Shown: positions 22,560 through 36,000 of the stretch, in pieces
How positions within the stretch are numbered: the stretch's first letter is position 1
Layout of the letters: every line of letters begins with the position of its first letter
Assembly: GCF_000143415.4 (NCBI RefSeq)
Contig: NW_003314328.1
Location: forward strand, 337,889-401,888
Reading direction: 5' to 3'
Source of the DNA: Selaginella moellendorffii
Taxonomy: Eukaryota > Streptophyta > Lycopodiopsida > Selaginellales > Selaginellaceae
DNA: 64,000 nucleotides
The notes under the pieces: model-generated
The model's database searches: none
What the model saw: only the letters and a program-made list of their open reading frames with translations
What the model was told of the DNA's origin: nothing
Made by a program: the position numbers and the translations under genes

Positions 22560-23860
22560 GTCATCACCACTACAGCAACAACCTATAGACCAGCAACAAC
22601 AGCAGCCACGAATCCAACAAATACGACAGCCTCAACAGCAACAAGCAGGGAATATGGCAATAACAAAGATGAAGTATACCATCTTCAATGGTATGGGAGA
22701 TCCTAACACCCACATGATAGCATTCAAGAATAGCAAACAATGAGGCAGATGCAGTAGATCATAGGAAACTTTTTCCAACCACATTACAGGTCATAGCTAT
22801 GGAGTGGATGGCTCAAGTTCCAGTAGCGATGGATTGGGCAGTGTTGCAAGCATCCTTTTTGGCTAACTTCCGGCTGGTAGGCTTTTCATAATGACTCATA
22901 AGTGATCTTAGTCATTTCCAACTCTTGCCGGGAAAGAGTTTACAAAGCTATACATTAAGGTTCAAGGGATTGATCCTCAAGAAGCAACCATAGCCGACAG
23001 AAGAGGAGCAAGTACAGTACTACACGAATGGCTTGCCTTATGTGGTTAGCTTTCATGTCTAATGCCATAATCTGCAAACCTTGGCCAATGCAATTCATCT
23101 TGTGGGAACTTGGGAGTAAGTGCAGCTCAAGATGAGACACCTCCTAGATTGGGAACTTTTGGCGATGTAATGATGAATCCCATGATGGAAGGATTTGGAA
23201 GTATGCTACAACAGCCAATGCCTACTAGACAGCCTTTTGGAGTATTTAGAACAAGCCTTGGGATGATGGACTATAGCTGCCAGCAATAGCAACAATGGCA
23301 AGTTTCAATGAGTGCAGCTCCAAATCTAGCACCAACTACAATGGACATCCAATAGAGATGAAGAAAATGAAGGAAGGCATGGTGGAACCCATGACAAAAA
23401 AGGTGAGTGACTTGCAATTGAATTGGGTCCGAGGGGCACAAAGCAGGCCACAGCCCTTGTGGCAGCGAGAAAACATCTAATGTGTGCGATGCAACAATTA
23501 CAAACACTACCCAAATGAATGTTTGCAACCAGTGGTGAATCAAGAGAAGTGCCAGTATTGTCAGCAAACTAATCACTGCTTGGAAGATTGTTTTTATAAG
23601 CTAGGAAATTCAGCAATCCCTATAGACTGTGCCGTCATCACCACCATCTTCGGCTTGACTACCAACTTTCTTTCAACACCTGTTTTCTCCAGTTTAGACC
23701 ATGAGCTACAAGCCAATGATTCAAGGGTATACACCAGATATGGTTTCAGTATATGCAACGGCACCAATTCCAGGCGGCCGTGGATGAGAAGCTCCACATA
23801 GAGAACCTATTCAATGCTGGAATTGCAATAAGATAGGTCACATTTCACTGAACTGTATGA
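22560..23860 (+). pseudogene. LTR retrotransposon gag with three CCHC knuckles
   Basis: A Gln-rich stretch (about 22570-22650) is followed by a capsid-like region in shifting frames, with KLFPTTLQVIAMEWMAQVPV (about 22768) and SYTLRFKGL. Three zinc knuckles follow: CVRCNNYKHYPNEC (23484-23525), CQYCQQTNHCLEDC (about 23551-23592) and CWNCNKIGHISLNC (about 23814-23855). G1 and G2 have a single knuckle, so this is a different family. Many stops are present. Protease-like and integrase-like relics of similar age lie downstream on the same strand (25600-25900, 27140-27680) and may belong to the same element. Confidence 0.7.
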
Positions 23861-25599
23861 TGTGTTATTTATAGTGCTGTGTGAAAAAGAGTTTGTACTG
23901 TGTGAAAATAGGACACATGGCATTTCTTTATTGGTTCAGAAAGAATATTCTACATGTATTCTTTGAGTGAAAACACATATTCTCTGCATTAAATCAAATA
24001 TTCTCTAGGGGAAAAAACGCATATTCTGCACATGAAATTTAATATTCCCCAAATAATTGAAAGATATTCCCTAGAATCTAGTGGGCATTATGGGGTGTCC
24101 ATGGCCATGTAAATGTCTTACATGTATCCAATGCAATCCTAACATACCTATGATTATTTCTTTGTGATTTGGATTTCTTGAAATTTTCTGACCATGATAA
24201 AAAAAACCCTAGAATTTGAACTTATTTCTTATGACCTTTACATTTCAGCAATTGATTTTTTTCACAAATCTTAGAAAATAAGAGTCCACTACGTAGGAGA
24301 AGGATTACATTACAAGTAACTTTCTAGTTGATCATCTAGTAGTTCTTCCGGATCTTGCATTGGCTCTTGGTCTTGACTTCAATGAGGAGGCTCATCTTCA
24401 CTATGGCATCAGGAAATTATTGGAGTTTTGTTCAAGGCTTGTGTCTGAGAGTGTTCCATGTACGAGTGTTCAATCAAGAGCTTAAGAACTGTCCACATGT
24501 TGCAAAACTGGAATAAAATCCTTAGAGCATCTCTAAATTTAGTAGACAGATGCTGCTGAGAAGGAGCTTGAGATGCTCTCCTCTCTAGTTCCTATATAAT
24601 TTTCAACCAAGATGCCACTTCTAGGTAACTGCTGGAGCATGGAAATCTGCCCCCCAGGAACCATTCGGCTGTTTTTTTTGAAGACCAAGGAAACAGTTTC
24701 TACTTCCATGATCACAATGATACATTTGTAAGCCGTTCCAAATAAGAATTGAGAGCCACATTGAGCATGGTGGAGCCATGGGTGAAGTGGAGGTCGTTTA
24801 TTCTTGCTACTTGCTCATCAATGTGGCTAGAAATGGTGATGAAGAGCAAGGTATGGTTCTTTGTAACTGTTCACATCCCTAATGGCTACCATGCTCAATC
24901 CAATTGTAAAAGGAGAATTTTCTATCGATTTCAAAAAATTTATCTCGGCAGAGAAGATGGAGTTGTGAAAGTTCAGCAAGGGAAGACTAGAGTGCTGGGC
25001 GTGGTGAGTGCTCTACTAGAGTAGTAGCCATTGTGGAAGGTGTCCAGGATGGGGTTGAGGGATGCTGCATTTCAAAGATCCATACCATGCATGTATGGGT
25101 GACATTGACCACATTGCATGTACATAGGTGTACAAATTTGTGTGGCCTAATTATGTATTGCCACGTGGAGGACACAGGTATGGCACCGGTTTATGAATAA
25201 CACACCATAAACTGTCCACATCTAAGGAAATAGATTGGGAACCAGCATATATGTGGAATTTGTCAGACACAAGGCTTGCACAAGCAGGACAATTGCCCGC
25301 TTAAGCTCAAGCCAAGCAAGGGAAAAAGGGTTGTGCAATTTTTGTTTAGAAAGCTGCACCAGAATCTGGAGTTATGACACAGGCACAAAGGCATCAGCAT
25401 ATGGAGAACTCTGTATTTGACGATGCTAAGGAGGAGGAAGACCAAGATCACAAGAAAAAACTGCAAGGAGAAAAGAGAGAGTGAGCAGCCCAGGTCAGAT
25501 CCTCTGGCTACAAATGGCCAAGATAAACCAGTTCCTGATCCTGAAATAACTATCCTAGCTAGGGTTCTTGATAAAGGCCAGGAAGTCGCTAAGGTGTAG
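23861..25599. other. AT-rich stretch within decayed retroelement
   Basis: The repeated motif atattc(t/c) occurs many times between 23940 and 24080. No protein-like frame is recognised except a charged stretch just before the protease relic (about 25400-25490). It may include LTR sequence, but I could not pair it with a second copy. Confidence 0.35.
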
Positions 25600-25915
25600 C
25601 ACAAGAAGTGGAAATGAGTGCTGAATTTGGAAACACACCCTACAACATTCTTCAAGACTTGCATAGTCAATGTCTGAATATCATATTTGCTCAGCTCTTG
25701 CAATTGGCTCCAGGCTGAGGAAGGTGTTGGCTGTGGCCATGAAGGGACATCGAGAAGTATTGGTTAATTCAGCCTGGCCACTTATCACAGATCTCAATTC
25801 CCTCTGTATAGACATGAAGCTACAAGGCGGGCTGATTTGTCACACCGTGATTGATGGCAGAAGCAGGGTGAATAGGAGACATGGCAAAAGTTCAATCTTT
25901 GAGAACCAATTCTAG
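25600..25915 (+). pseudogene. Retroviral-type aspartic protease relic
   Basis: Reading through stops, the plus strand gives PYNILQDLHSQCLNIIFAQL and LLQLAPG, a pattern common just before gypsy proteases, then MKLQGGLICHTVIDGRSRVN. In the last stretch VIDGRSRVN sits where the Asp-Thr/Ser-Gly triad is expected. The RT that should follow is not visible between 25920 and 27130. Confidence 0.5.
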
Positions 25916-27139
25916 TGCCGTTTATGGTTAAAATGGCAAACCAAAGACATGTCCATCCAAGAAGAATCATGACCAGCATTCATACTCCACATCTATTTTG
26001 TGGTCTTGAAGATGAAGGAGGGCATGTTGGGCTATCCACTTCTGCTTAGTTGTCCTTGGCTTCTCTAGGCTGCAGCTGTACACAATTGGCGTACAGGAAT
26101 TCTTGCCATTGGTGACCTTGACAAAAATGTGTAGTGCATGATGGCAATAATCATGAAGTTCATTTTTGCCCTAGGGCAGGCAGAGCAGTCAACTCTGATG
26201 CATCCAATTCTAGCAGCCAGATACAGTGAGGACAATGAGGAGGGAAGCAGCAGCACAGCCAGTTGTGAGGAGCTGGAAATGGTTGATGTCGCTGCTATCG
26301 CCAAGAATTCCTATGGTAAGCCTCTTTCGGCATGCAACACCGAAAAGTTTGAGAGCTGGCTGTGGAAGAAGGATGGAGAGTTGCCTTTTAGCAATGTATA
26401 GGTGGTGGAAGAAGAGACTGGTGCCAGCAACAACAATAGCCATGGACTCTTGTCCTTGCTACATAGCCGTAGTGCTTCATGAGATGACCACTCATGGATA
26501 GATGGCTTAGTTTTGGAAAGATGGGATTATGATACAAGTGGTCTTAGACTACCAATAAGATAATGAAAATAAACATAGCCTTAACATAAAGGGCTAAGAT
26601 GTCAATAGTATCTTTTGGATGTCTAAAGTGGGATTAAACACATAAATCACTTGGTGTAAGTGTGAAATTGGTGTGGTTTTGAGATTGCATTTGGGGGATA
26701 ATAAGTACTCAAGTCAAATAAAGACTTATGGAGGTTGTAAGTAAGACTCTTCCAAATGGTCAAGAGCACAATTAAGTGATTGGTCTAGAGTGTCTATATC
26801 ATCAAGCTTCATGAGAGAAAGTTGGGCCCACATAAAAAATGAATCAAGAAGCCCATGGAGTTCGAGATGGAGTTTGATATGGATCTAAAATGGAGTCCGA
26901 TATGGATCTGAGATGGACTTAATATAGACCTAAGATGGAGTCTGAGATGAAGCAGAATGAAAATTTTAGTCTTTTGCATTGACATAGAAGAATATTAGAA
27001 TGTTTGCAGCTTTTTAGGAACTAAGAGTTTTGTAAAAGGTTGCAAAGGCATTAAGAAGTAGAAGATTATATGCAAGTCAAAACCATTCACACTAATAGGT
27101 GATCAACTTTATTGAATTGGACAAGATAGTGTGCTTTGG
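25916..27139. other. Unassigned stretch between protease and integrase relics
   Basis: Reverse transcriptase would be expected here if the flanking relics belong to one element, but no RT motif is visible. Short imperfect repeats around gagatggagtctgatatgg occur at 26865-26960. Confidence 0.35.
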
Positions 27140-27680
27140 AGAGTAGTTGGAAAAAATGAATGAAAGGAGATCATAAGGCAATTCCATGAAGGATATTGTG
27201 GTGAAAACTTCTCTTATAATTATACAGCCAAAAATATTATGAATATAAAATACTTTTGGCCAACATTATTCCAAGACTTAAAGGAATGGTGATTTGGAAA
27301 TCCTAACTCTACAACTAGTGCTAAAGCATCAACTAAGTGATAATAAGCACTTGCAATTGAGGCTAATTCAACTTGATGGGATGGATAAGAATCAATGTCA
27401 AGCTTTTCAACATATAGAACCAATTCAGCAGCTAAGAAAGCACAGATATAAAAAAATAATTATAAAGGCTTTCCAAGTTGGTGATTTAGTTATGAAGTAT
27501 GATAGCAAGATTGACAAAATATTTACAAAAAAGCTTCTTCAGTGATGGGATAGGTTATATCAAATTGTTAAGGTTTAAGATATTGGATCATACTTGCTAG
27601 CAAATCTTGATGGAGAACAATACAACACTCAAGTAAATGGATATAAGCTAAAACTTTTCCATATTCAACTATGAAATAAC
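27140..27680 (+). pseudogene. Gypsy integrase relic (zinc-binding start and C-terminal end)
   Basis: The first part reads RQFHEGYCGENFSYNYTAKN and YFWPTLFQDLKEW, the HHCC region of gypsy integrases. The catalytic core is missing. The second part (about 27300-27670) has AFQVGDLVMKYDSKIDK and YQIVKV, the post-core module. The core therefore appears deleted. Base composition is AT-rich and stops are present. Confidence 0.65.
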
Positions 27681-28249
27681 ATTACTATTAGGTTCTAAAA
27701 AACCTACATAGCTTACAACTATGCAGCTTGTTTGGGTGGGATTATGTGACAGGAGAAAGTTTCAGCCAAAAATGCTATACTCAAAGTTGAATGTTATATT
27801 TTTTTTGGGAGATAGTCTTTGTGACAAGTGTGAAATTTTATTAGATTGTGAATCTTGATATAGGAAGAATATTTTATATTTCATAATTAGTAGATATAGA
27901 TAAATTCTATAAACAGCTAATAGGACTGAAATAACTAGTGTAAAAGAGAGTAAAAAAGAACTAAAATTTAAATTGAGTATACTGAGTGAAAAAAACACAT
28001 AAAAGCCAAGTTTTGTAACATTTGGACAATAGGAGATCTTATTTTAAAAAAACATTATTCAGAGTTGAAGGAGACTGAAGCAAAAACACTAACAAGCATT
28101 AAAGCAGTATTGCATCTAAAGTCCTACAAGGTAAAACACAAGTCTCTTGGACTAACTGCTTACAATCTCAATACAAAACCAGTAGTACCAATTTCCTACC
28201 CATATTGCAGTAACAAGAAAATATTTGAAAGGATTTATAAATAGATAGT

Positions 28250-28475
28250 TTTTTATATGTATAGCCACATTCGCAACATACTTCCCCCCATTAAAAGATC
28301 AACATACTTAAAGTGCCATGACTTCCATTGGTACATTAAACATGCCAAGGATTATGGTCTTGTGGAGTGGAAGTCGACACTAGGTGTTTGTGATAGTCAA
28401 GAGGTTGATTTCTTTGTGACAAAACTTATTGGGTATGCATCTTTGTGGTGGAAGAATTATCTTATATATTTATAA
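28250..28475 (+). pseudogene. Retrotransposon gag-like fragment
   Basis: The frame ends with KLIGYASLWWKNYLIYL, which resembles the capsid segment of plant retrotransposon gag proteins (kl.gyA..WW.n). It is short and isolated. Confidence 0.4.
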
Positions 28476-30590
28476 GTTATAGATAATTTGAGAATGTGAA
28501 TAATTAAGATATAAAAATAAATATTTTATATATGGTAAAAACTCCTACTTATATATATAAATGGATGAATCATATTCAATCCCAATTAGATAGTTTATAT
28601 ATTATTACTATAGTTAGTATACCTAATAGACATAAATATATTTAATGATTTCATAGGAAAGGGATTTACAAAATTTATTGAAAGATTTTCATACCAATTA
28701 TACTTAATCTAATTTATGTTTGACAAAGTTTTATAATTAATTGTGATATATTCATGATTTAGCAAATATGTTTAAATATTTTCTAATAATAAAATTTCCC
28801 ATGCTTAACAAAACAAATTGCATGAACTCTTGAATTTCAACACTTTTTGTCATTTTTGTGTTTTTCTAACTTTTATCATCTTGTGGTTTTTGTAGTGAGG
28901 TTTACAGTCTACTTGCCAAATAAGCTTGGTAATTCACTACAGTAAATGCATATATAAGTTTTGGCTAGAAAGAAAAATATATAATTTAATAATTCCTTAT
29001 TTGTTTAAAAGCAACTATTGTCATACAATCTCTTGTACAATATAAATTCCTACTAGCTATGTTGGATTGCTGGTTATAGCATGAACTCTCTTGAAATGTT
29101 GGTGTGGAATACACAAGAAGCTTGTGGCTTGGATACCCAATTTCGAACGGTCGCCCCTCTAGAAGCAGGCCCCAACCTCACCCAACACTTTTCGCATACG
29201 ATCTGATGCCAAGATCTCCGGCCACGCTCAGCCATTCAAGATATATCCTCAGTGGTCAACGATATACAAGAGCTGCAGCCTTTCAACTTTCTCAACAACC
29301 CCAAGCTGCAACCACGCAGACAACCTGGTTTCTACACCTCAATTCTGCTGGCCGCACCCAACGTTAGCCAACACAACCACCCAGACAACCTAACGTGTTC
29401 TACGCCTCAATTCTGCCCTCCCAACATCAAATGAGACAAAGATCCACCTACAAGAGCCCTCTCAATATGGGCTCTAGCTTTCTGGATTTGCTCCTGCTGC
29501 TGCTACTCTTACCCGAGGAGGCTGAGGACGAGGAAGGAGGAGGCTTGGTAAAGCGCAGCCACGCGCGAAGGCCCTGGGTTTGATTGCTGCTGGCAAAACG
29601 AGCACGAGCAGGCGATCGATTTGACACCTCGGTGAGGCTGGAGACCATGGCGCAAGGCATGGCGGCCACGAATCCACTCGTCACAAACTAGCTCTTTGCA
29701 GCAAACCGTAAACCCCCATTGGAAAAATAGATATCGAGAGTTCATTGAGAGTTGAACTCAGGCTGAGCTACAAAAGCAGATTTAACTAAACTCACAAATA
29801 CTAGATAATTATGTTGACTTTTGAGCTCCTGAGTTAAAAAGTGGTCTGGTCTAAACCCTAAACCCGTATAATCTCGATACTGCAGCAGTTCTGAGTGTGT
29901 CTAGCTTCTTGCAGGAGCAGGATTGTGGGATTGTTGATCACACGGCTATGGCAATACCTTTTCCTCCTGACTGAGTTATGTTTTCTTCGCAAACAGCCAT
30001 CAATCATGTCGATTTCTCTGGTACCTTTGGCTCCACATCAGCATAGATCTCAGGGGGTTTGCATCCAACAGCCTACCTGTGCAGTGTTCAAACAGATCAG
30101 ATTCTCTCAGGACTTTCAGCCGATTTAGAAACGCTTACCGGGATATTATGCCACCCATCGACATGTATACACAAACAAGGTGGAGTTCTGAGACAAGTTT
30201 TTCAGGCACGCTTTCTGAGCTATTTTCGTAGTAACTTCATTTGTGTGAACCCAGGTTGTCGACGACAGGAAGGCTACCGATGCCTACCGACATGAGCTCT
30301 TTGCTCACTCATGTTGCTCCTCCTCGAGCTCAGAACAATAGGTGCAAGACTTTGTTGCCTCTCAGTTCGGATTCTCGAATTGGTTACCATGTAAGGGAAT
30401 CGGGGGGTTCCAGAGTAGAGACTGCTGCTTTTTTTTCGCTTCGATGTACGTTGAGGAACCTCGGGTAAGTCGGTGATATCAGTGTAGCGGAGCTTTATTT
30501 TGCTTGAGGATATCGATTCTTTTACGCAGTATATACTTATACCACCTTTGCGTGATGGCGATCATAAGATGGATGGCTCAGAACTCTCTA
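28476..30590. other. Gene-poor stretch; no recognised feature
   Basis: 28476-29060 is very AT-rich. 29100-30590 has normal composition and several open frames of 60-80 codons on both strands, but none resembles a known protein to me. It directly precedes a copia relic and may contain its gag or leader. Confidence 0.35.
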
Positions 30591-30594
30591 TTGC

Positions 30595-31135
30595 ATCTAA
30601 AAATCAAGAAATACTTTTCTTTGATTCAGGAGCAATAGATCACTTGACGGATGGCGGTTAGTGGTTCAGGACGCTCCAAGATGTTGATCCACTAGTAGGG
30701 GATAGAAGATAGTTCCAGATCACTAGTCGAGGTACCATCTTGCTCAAACGAATGATATTCCTCATCAAAAGCAGCTTGCCATTTCCTGATCTTGAGCAAG
30801 GTTCGGGAACAGGGGAATCTCGACTTAGGGCACCCTGGTCTTGGTAAATTGGAATGGCCGGAATAGTGCCGACTTGGAGAGTTAAACAAAGACATTTACA
30901 CGAAGCAACTAGAGGGCTACAAACTTCCAGGTAAAAAGTGCTACATTTAGAAGCTATTAAAGGCTATCTATGGCTTAAAACAAGCCTCAAGACAGTGGTA
31001 TAAATAGGTTTTCTCGATTTTATCGTGTGCTCTACTTTTCCGCAAGAATGATCCAAATCTTTATTACAAACAAGGAGATTATGTGATCTATATAGCCATT
31101 TACATTAATGACTCTTTACTGGTTTGTAATAGTTT
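30595..31135 (+). pseudogene. Ty1/copia relic (protease and RT fragments)
   Basis: LFFDSGAIDHLTDGG (about 30613-30657) is the copia protease active-site pattern. LKAIYGLKQASRQWY (about 30958-31003) followed by DPNLYYKQGDYVIYIAIYIN is the copia reverse transcriptase. The intervening integrase and much of RT are missing. It is a heavily deleted copy with stops. Confidence 0.75.
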
Positions 31136-31257
31136 GACCTTCCTCGCAGAGATTAAGCGCTCCCTATTTCTCCATTAACAAAAATACATGGAGGACAGCC
31201 TCCAAGACCTTCAACTCATTGCATCAACCTATATAAACTTGTCACCGCTTGCCCCAA

Positions 31258-31870
31258 GCTTTGCGTCTAGCACAGGATACATGTCCAGAACCGAGCGAGC
31301 CACTATCAAATCAAACACAGGCTTCGCCTGTGCTGAAGAACCCCAGTGAGAATCGCCATGTACAGGATCACATCCTTGTAGAGGCATCGATTAAAGAGGG
31401 ACTTTGATTCGTCGTGCCCAAGTTCCATTACCAAGCTCGTCCAGGATGCCGGATCCCACCCAGGGCTCTTCTCAAAGACCGTTTTTGCCCGGGCAAACAG
31501 TCCCACCAACGCATTTCATGGCACAACGTCCCGCAATGCCATGTGGAGGTGGCTGTTTAGAGTGAAGGCGATGGCACGATGCTCCATGAGAATGTGTTCT
31601 TGGGCTGGATCGTCTCGAACACACGGCGCGCTTCATCCACATTGCCATACATTTACAATATTTTTAGCTACTAAAGCCTAGGTTAGAGCTTCTATCATGT
31701 AAGCACTTGCATCTGGGGAAATGCGATCCACAGCGGCCGCTCTACCAGGCTTGCGACGAAGCACACTTCGTTGGGATTCTCCATGAGCTTCATCGTGTTG
31801 AGGAGATCGAAAGCTTGGTAGGATTCGCTTTTGTGTGGGCGCAGTAGGCATCAGGAATCGTGCCCCAGGA
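31258..31870 (-). pseudogene. PPR-protein pseudogene
   Basis: The minus strand shows successive pentatricopeptide-like units: AFDLLNTMKLMENPNEVCFV (about 31830-31770), MYGNVDEARRVFETIQPKN then FSWSI (about 31650-31580), and ARAKTVFEKSPGWDPASWTS (about 31500-31440). These resemble the P, L and S repeats of plant organelle RNA-binding PPR proteins. Frames change between units and stops occur, so it is a fragment of a dead copy. Such proteins act in chloroplasts or mitochondria, but nothing more can be said for this relic. Confidence 0.65.
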
Positions 31871-32288
31871 GCCGAGATTTCGCTCAGGCTGGCAACGCCG
31901 GTTTTTGATCCAGAAAGATCGCGTGTCCTTATTTATTCTTGTAGAACAGGTTGATTCCAACGAGTTGAATCTGAACCGCATTGAAATTTGTTACATGCGG
32001 TGCTACCTTCAGATGGGTTGGGACCGGCTTTTATTGGTGAGAAAAAACTGGAATGACAGGGGACTGATCATCTCTGAGAAGCAGGGAGTGAAGTGGGAGA
32101 CTGTGTCGTACCGTGATCATGAGGAGTTTCATAATCCGTGGCTGTGGAGCTACTTGACATGTAGCAATGGGAAAGACAGTATATGGATCACGACTAGGTC
32201 TTGTATTTTGTACTATAGAGTCGATTCCAAAAGCTGCTCAGAGGTCGATGAGCCTGATGCCTTGAGGGAAGCTTGGTTCTCCTGTTAA
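31860..32288 (+). CDS. Hypothetical protein, 142 aa
   Basis: An open frame from ATG 31860 encodes a Trp-rich protein with FHNPWLWSYLTCSNGKDSIW near its middle. It could be the tail of a larger beta-propeller or F-box-associated protein, but I do not recognise a family. It overlaps the end of the minus-strand PPR relic, so the first residues may not be coding. It may be an exon or a pseudogene fragment. Confidence 0.3.
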   Translation: MPQEPRFRSGWQRRFLIQKDRVSLFILVEQVDSNELNLNRIEICYMRCYLQMGWDRLLLVRKNWNDRGLIISEKQGVKWETVSYRDHEEFHNPWLWSYLTCSNGKDSIWITTRSCILYYRVDSKSCSEVDEPDALREAWFSC

Positions 32289-33086
32289 GTTAGTTTAATC
32301 ACACACACTTCGCTCGTGATGGAGAGAGGGGCCAAGGGGAGCGCCGGGTCCTCCTTGCCATATCACGGCACGCCGCCCACCTCGCAACACAGACACGCGA
32401 CAGAAAAATCAGCAGCGCAAAGCAAGACAAGAAGATCCAACGGTCTGGAACGTTGTTTCTTCCAACGGTCATCTTCGTAGAATCCTTGATTAATTTGAAA
32501 GCTAAAGCTTTACCAAAATAAATTGATCACGAAAGAAGAGTGATATGAATGTAGTGTGGTGCCTTCATGAGCAGATTTCCTGGAAGAAAACATTGGTACA
32601 TAATTGTTTTGAAATGCTCTTTAAATGACGATTATTTTCTTTCAAGCTCGCAGCTTAAACTGGTTGCTGCATTCTTATTTTCCTCTCTTATAACCATCCA
32701 TACAAGTACTTGTTCTTGATCCACCGGAAGCTATTCCCTGCAAACAAAAACTCCAGAGCATCTACGAAGAAATCTCAAAGTTTGTGCATCTCCTGCACTT
32801 GAGATCCTGCAAACCGACCGATGAAAGAAACAAAGGAAAGACAAGTAACATTCACCTTTAACTCAAAAACTTGCCTTGGATGCCTTGATAGTGTCCTCTT
32901 TTCTCAAACAGCAGGCCCATTCAAATATCAGAATCTTGAGTGTCATTTGATTTATCATACTGAATTTTACTGCATCCTAATGTAATTTTTTTTTTTAACA
33001 CTACTTTCACAATCACACTTGTAAGTTCTTGATTACACTTTTGATTTAATCAAAAGAAATATGTAGTTGTCATGTAAGAACCTAAA
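32289..33086. other. Intergenic stretch; no recognised feature
   Basis: No protein-like frame, repeat pair or RNA gene was seen. The right edge is the terminal repeat of the element at 33087. Confidence 0.4.
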
Positions 33087-36000
33087 GTAGATTTTTGCTT
33101 GGAAAAACCAAAGAAAAAAAGCCATAGTTGTAATTTAGAAAAAAAACCTACTTTTGAATTTTTTCATATAGATTGCACTAATAATATATTGGTTTATGTT
33201 TTGGTTTTATTTTGGGTTTAAACAGTTGTTTCTTGAATCTTTTTGTTTTGATATATGTGAATAAGCTACAACATATACTACAAATTTACAAGGCAATTTT
33301 TCTAAGATTTAAGAATCCAAAGAATTTAGAAGAAATGCCGCTTCCCAGGCTCACAAATCTGCACCATGTTCACCTTAGGAGCTGGATCACACCTCAACCT
33401 CCGGGTTTCCTGCATTTGCCCGGACTGGGCAACTGCAGAAGGCTTCTAGCAGTAACCTAGCAACATCTCGCCAAGAGTGGTATTGTGTGAAACTTATGAT
33501 TAAACGAGATAAAACCCATAGTTTCTATATCAATTGAAGAATAAGGTTTATTTGAGTTTTTTTTTGTTGTATTCCTCTTATGGTTTTTTTGAGGGTTGAG
33601 GGTGGTAGTGTGCCGGCACTACAGGCTGCATAATAGCTACCTAGTGTGCTTTTGCAGTTTCTGAAAGTAGCAAGAGTCAAAAAGGGCAAAAAGGTAACAA
33701 TCACTTTCACTTATTTTCTTTCTTCCAGACAATTATATGCTGTATTGGGGCTATAATAAATCTTTTTTGGGTCCCTCTATTTACTTATTTTTTATTGGAT
33801 CATGATATTACACAGTGCTTGCAGGATTGGAATAGGGAGACTGTTCATTGCTTAGAGTCCACAAAAGTAAGTCAAAACTTGCTTTTTAAGCTGGTTTTTG
33901 TTGTTTTTAATATATTGGTTTTTTTATAGGTTTTTATGGCATCCTTCATAGCTGAGGAATTCAAGAAGCTCAACTAAAGAGAGGTTTGCAACTTCATGAC
34001 TCAGTGTTGCAATGGAGATGCTCCAAAGGTTTTGGTGGAGAAGATTCTAATGGAGAAAATCACTGATAAGGAAGCTTTACAGTTTTAAAAATAAGATTGG
34101 GTGGACTTTAGTGCTCCACTTGGTGATGCAATGTGGATCACACAAGAAATTGTAGCCATTGGCAAGCATGCTACTACTACATCAAATGCTGCTGGGGCAA
34201 GTGATCCAACAACTTCCTCCAAACAACCTTGGCTTTCCAACTCAATGGTAATATCAATTGATGTGATCATGCCAACAACCTTTGCAAAGAAGAAGTACAA
34301 CATGCGCTTCACTAGGCTCCCTGCATATGGTGGCTCAATGGTTTTGGTGAACAGGGTGAAAGAAGCATTTCCAAATTACTCCATTGATTTCTGGCCCAAT
34401 ATTCCCCACAATTTACAGATTCATGCTAACCTCATTTCCAAAGTTTGGGGAGATGATTTACCTGCTTTCCAATACCAGCTTGTAGAAAAGAAGATTGGGA
34501 GTTTTGCAAGGCCTCAAACAACATCTCAAGAAGGGGGAGAAGGCAGGCAAAAAGAAAGGAGGCATATGGTATGATCTTGGCAAAAAAGGTAGATCTTATT
34601 GCTTACATATGTAAGAAACTTAGCCATATGGTTTTCCTATAGACAAGTTTTTATGTTGGTTTTAACTATTGTTTGCAGAAGCATCACATTGCAAATAAGG
34701 CTCTCCCTATCACCTTCACACAATACTAGCAAATTGTTGGGACAACAATAGTGGAGCATATCTATGGGACAGGTAAAATTCACAAGTACTCCAGTGAAAA
34801 TCCAAACTTTTATCAAGCCTGCTAAGGTAAAGGGCATCTGCCTTCCATTTCCTTATGAATTGCCTAAGTTTCATAAGGAGATGATCTGTGATTGCACAAA
34901 GCTTCAAGAGGATGTAAGTTAATTGTGTGGTTTTTCTCCTGCTTTATTGATACCTTCTTTCTTATATGTAGATGACATGCTTTTGGCCTCAATCTTGCAT
35001 TGGGATCACTGTGAAAAAACTGGTTTTGAACCCTCCAAGTGATGAGGTGAGTTTATTTATTTTGAAATGTACTAATAGTTTGAATATTGGTTTAGTTGGA
35101 AGATATGAAACTGAAAGCAACTCTGCATTAGGATCAGATAATGAAGATGATGAAGATGATGAGGTATGGAATTTTTATTAAATTTTTTGGCTGATATTTT
35201 TGGTGCTTTACCAAAGTGAGAAGGATGAGGAGAAATCTGGTAAGCTATATGTTTTTGTGGTTATTTTTAACTTGGTTTTTCTATAGATGCACCTAAAAGC
35301 CAGAAAGAAAGCTCGGGATCATAAGAGAATCACATGGAGTTTGTGTCATACATTTATGTTTGAAATTGTACAACATTTTTTAATGCATGCATAAATACAT
35401 AGTCCATCAAACCAAACAGAGAACTAAGTTATGTCTGGATCAAGGTATTGTATTTACTTGAATTTAGAATGAATTTATCTTTTCTCTTTCAGGGCAACTG
35501 GATTGGTTTAATCGAGATTTAGACTCTAACAATAGTCACGATAAAATTGTTTTTTTCTTGGTTTTAAAAATTTATAATTTATTCTTTTCTAGTTACAGAG
35601 GAAACCGAGATCATGGACTGAAGCAACAAAGCCAGCATTAGAGAAAGCAGCGAAGGCAACACTAGAAGCCATAAATGCCACCAAGGTAGCAAAAACAGAG
35701 TAGCAACAACCACAGGAAGCATAGGCTGCAAATAAAACCGATGCTGTTGTTAGATCAGATGACATGGATGTACAAGAGCCTATGCTTGCTCTTATGCCTT
35801 ATGTACCATCACCAGGTATGGCATAGATTTTTTTATTTGTTCTAAATGCAATACCTTCCAGAAATCAAGCCTGAGCCTCCACTTCCATTTAACTTGTTGG
35901 CACTTGACAAACTTGAGACTGCACCATCCATATTTATGAGGACTGAGCCTATGCTTGAAAATATCTAAAGTTTTTGCAACATAATGAATTGACAAAAGCA

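Noticed and set aside
29474-29745. Overlapping open frames on both strands in a GC-richer patch
   Set aside because: No protein family resemblance, no consistent frame, and no repeat partner; probably chance frames.
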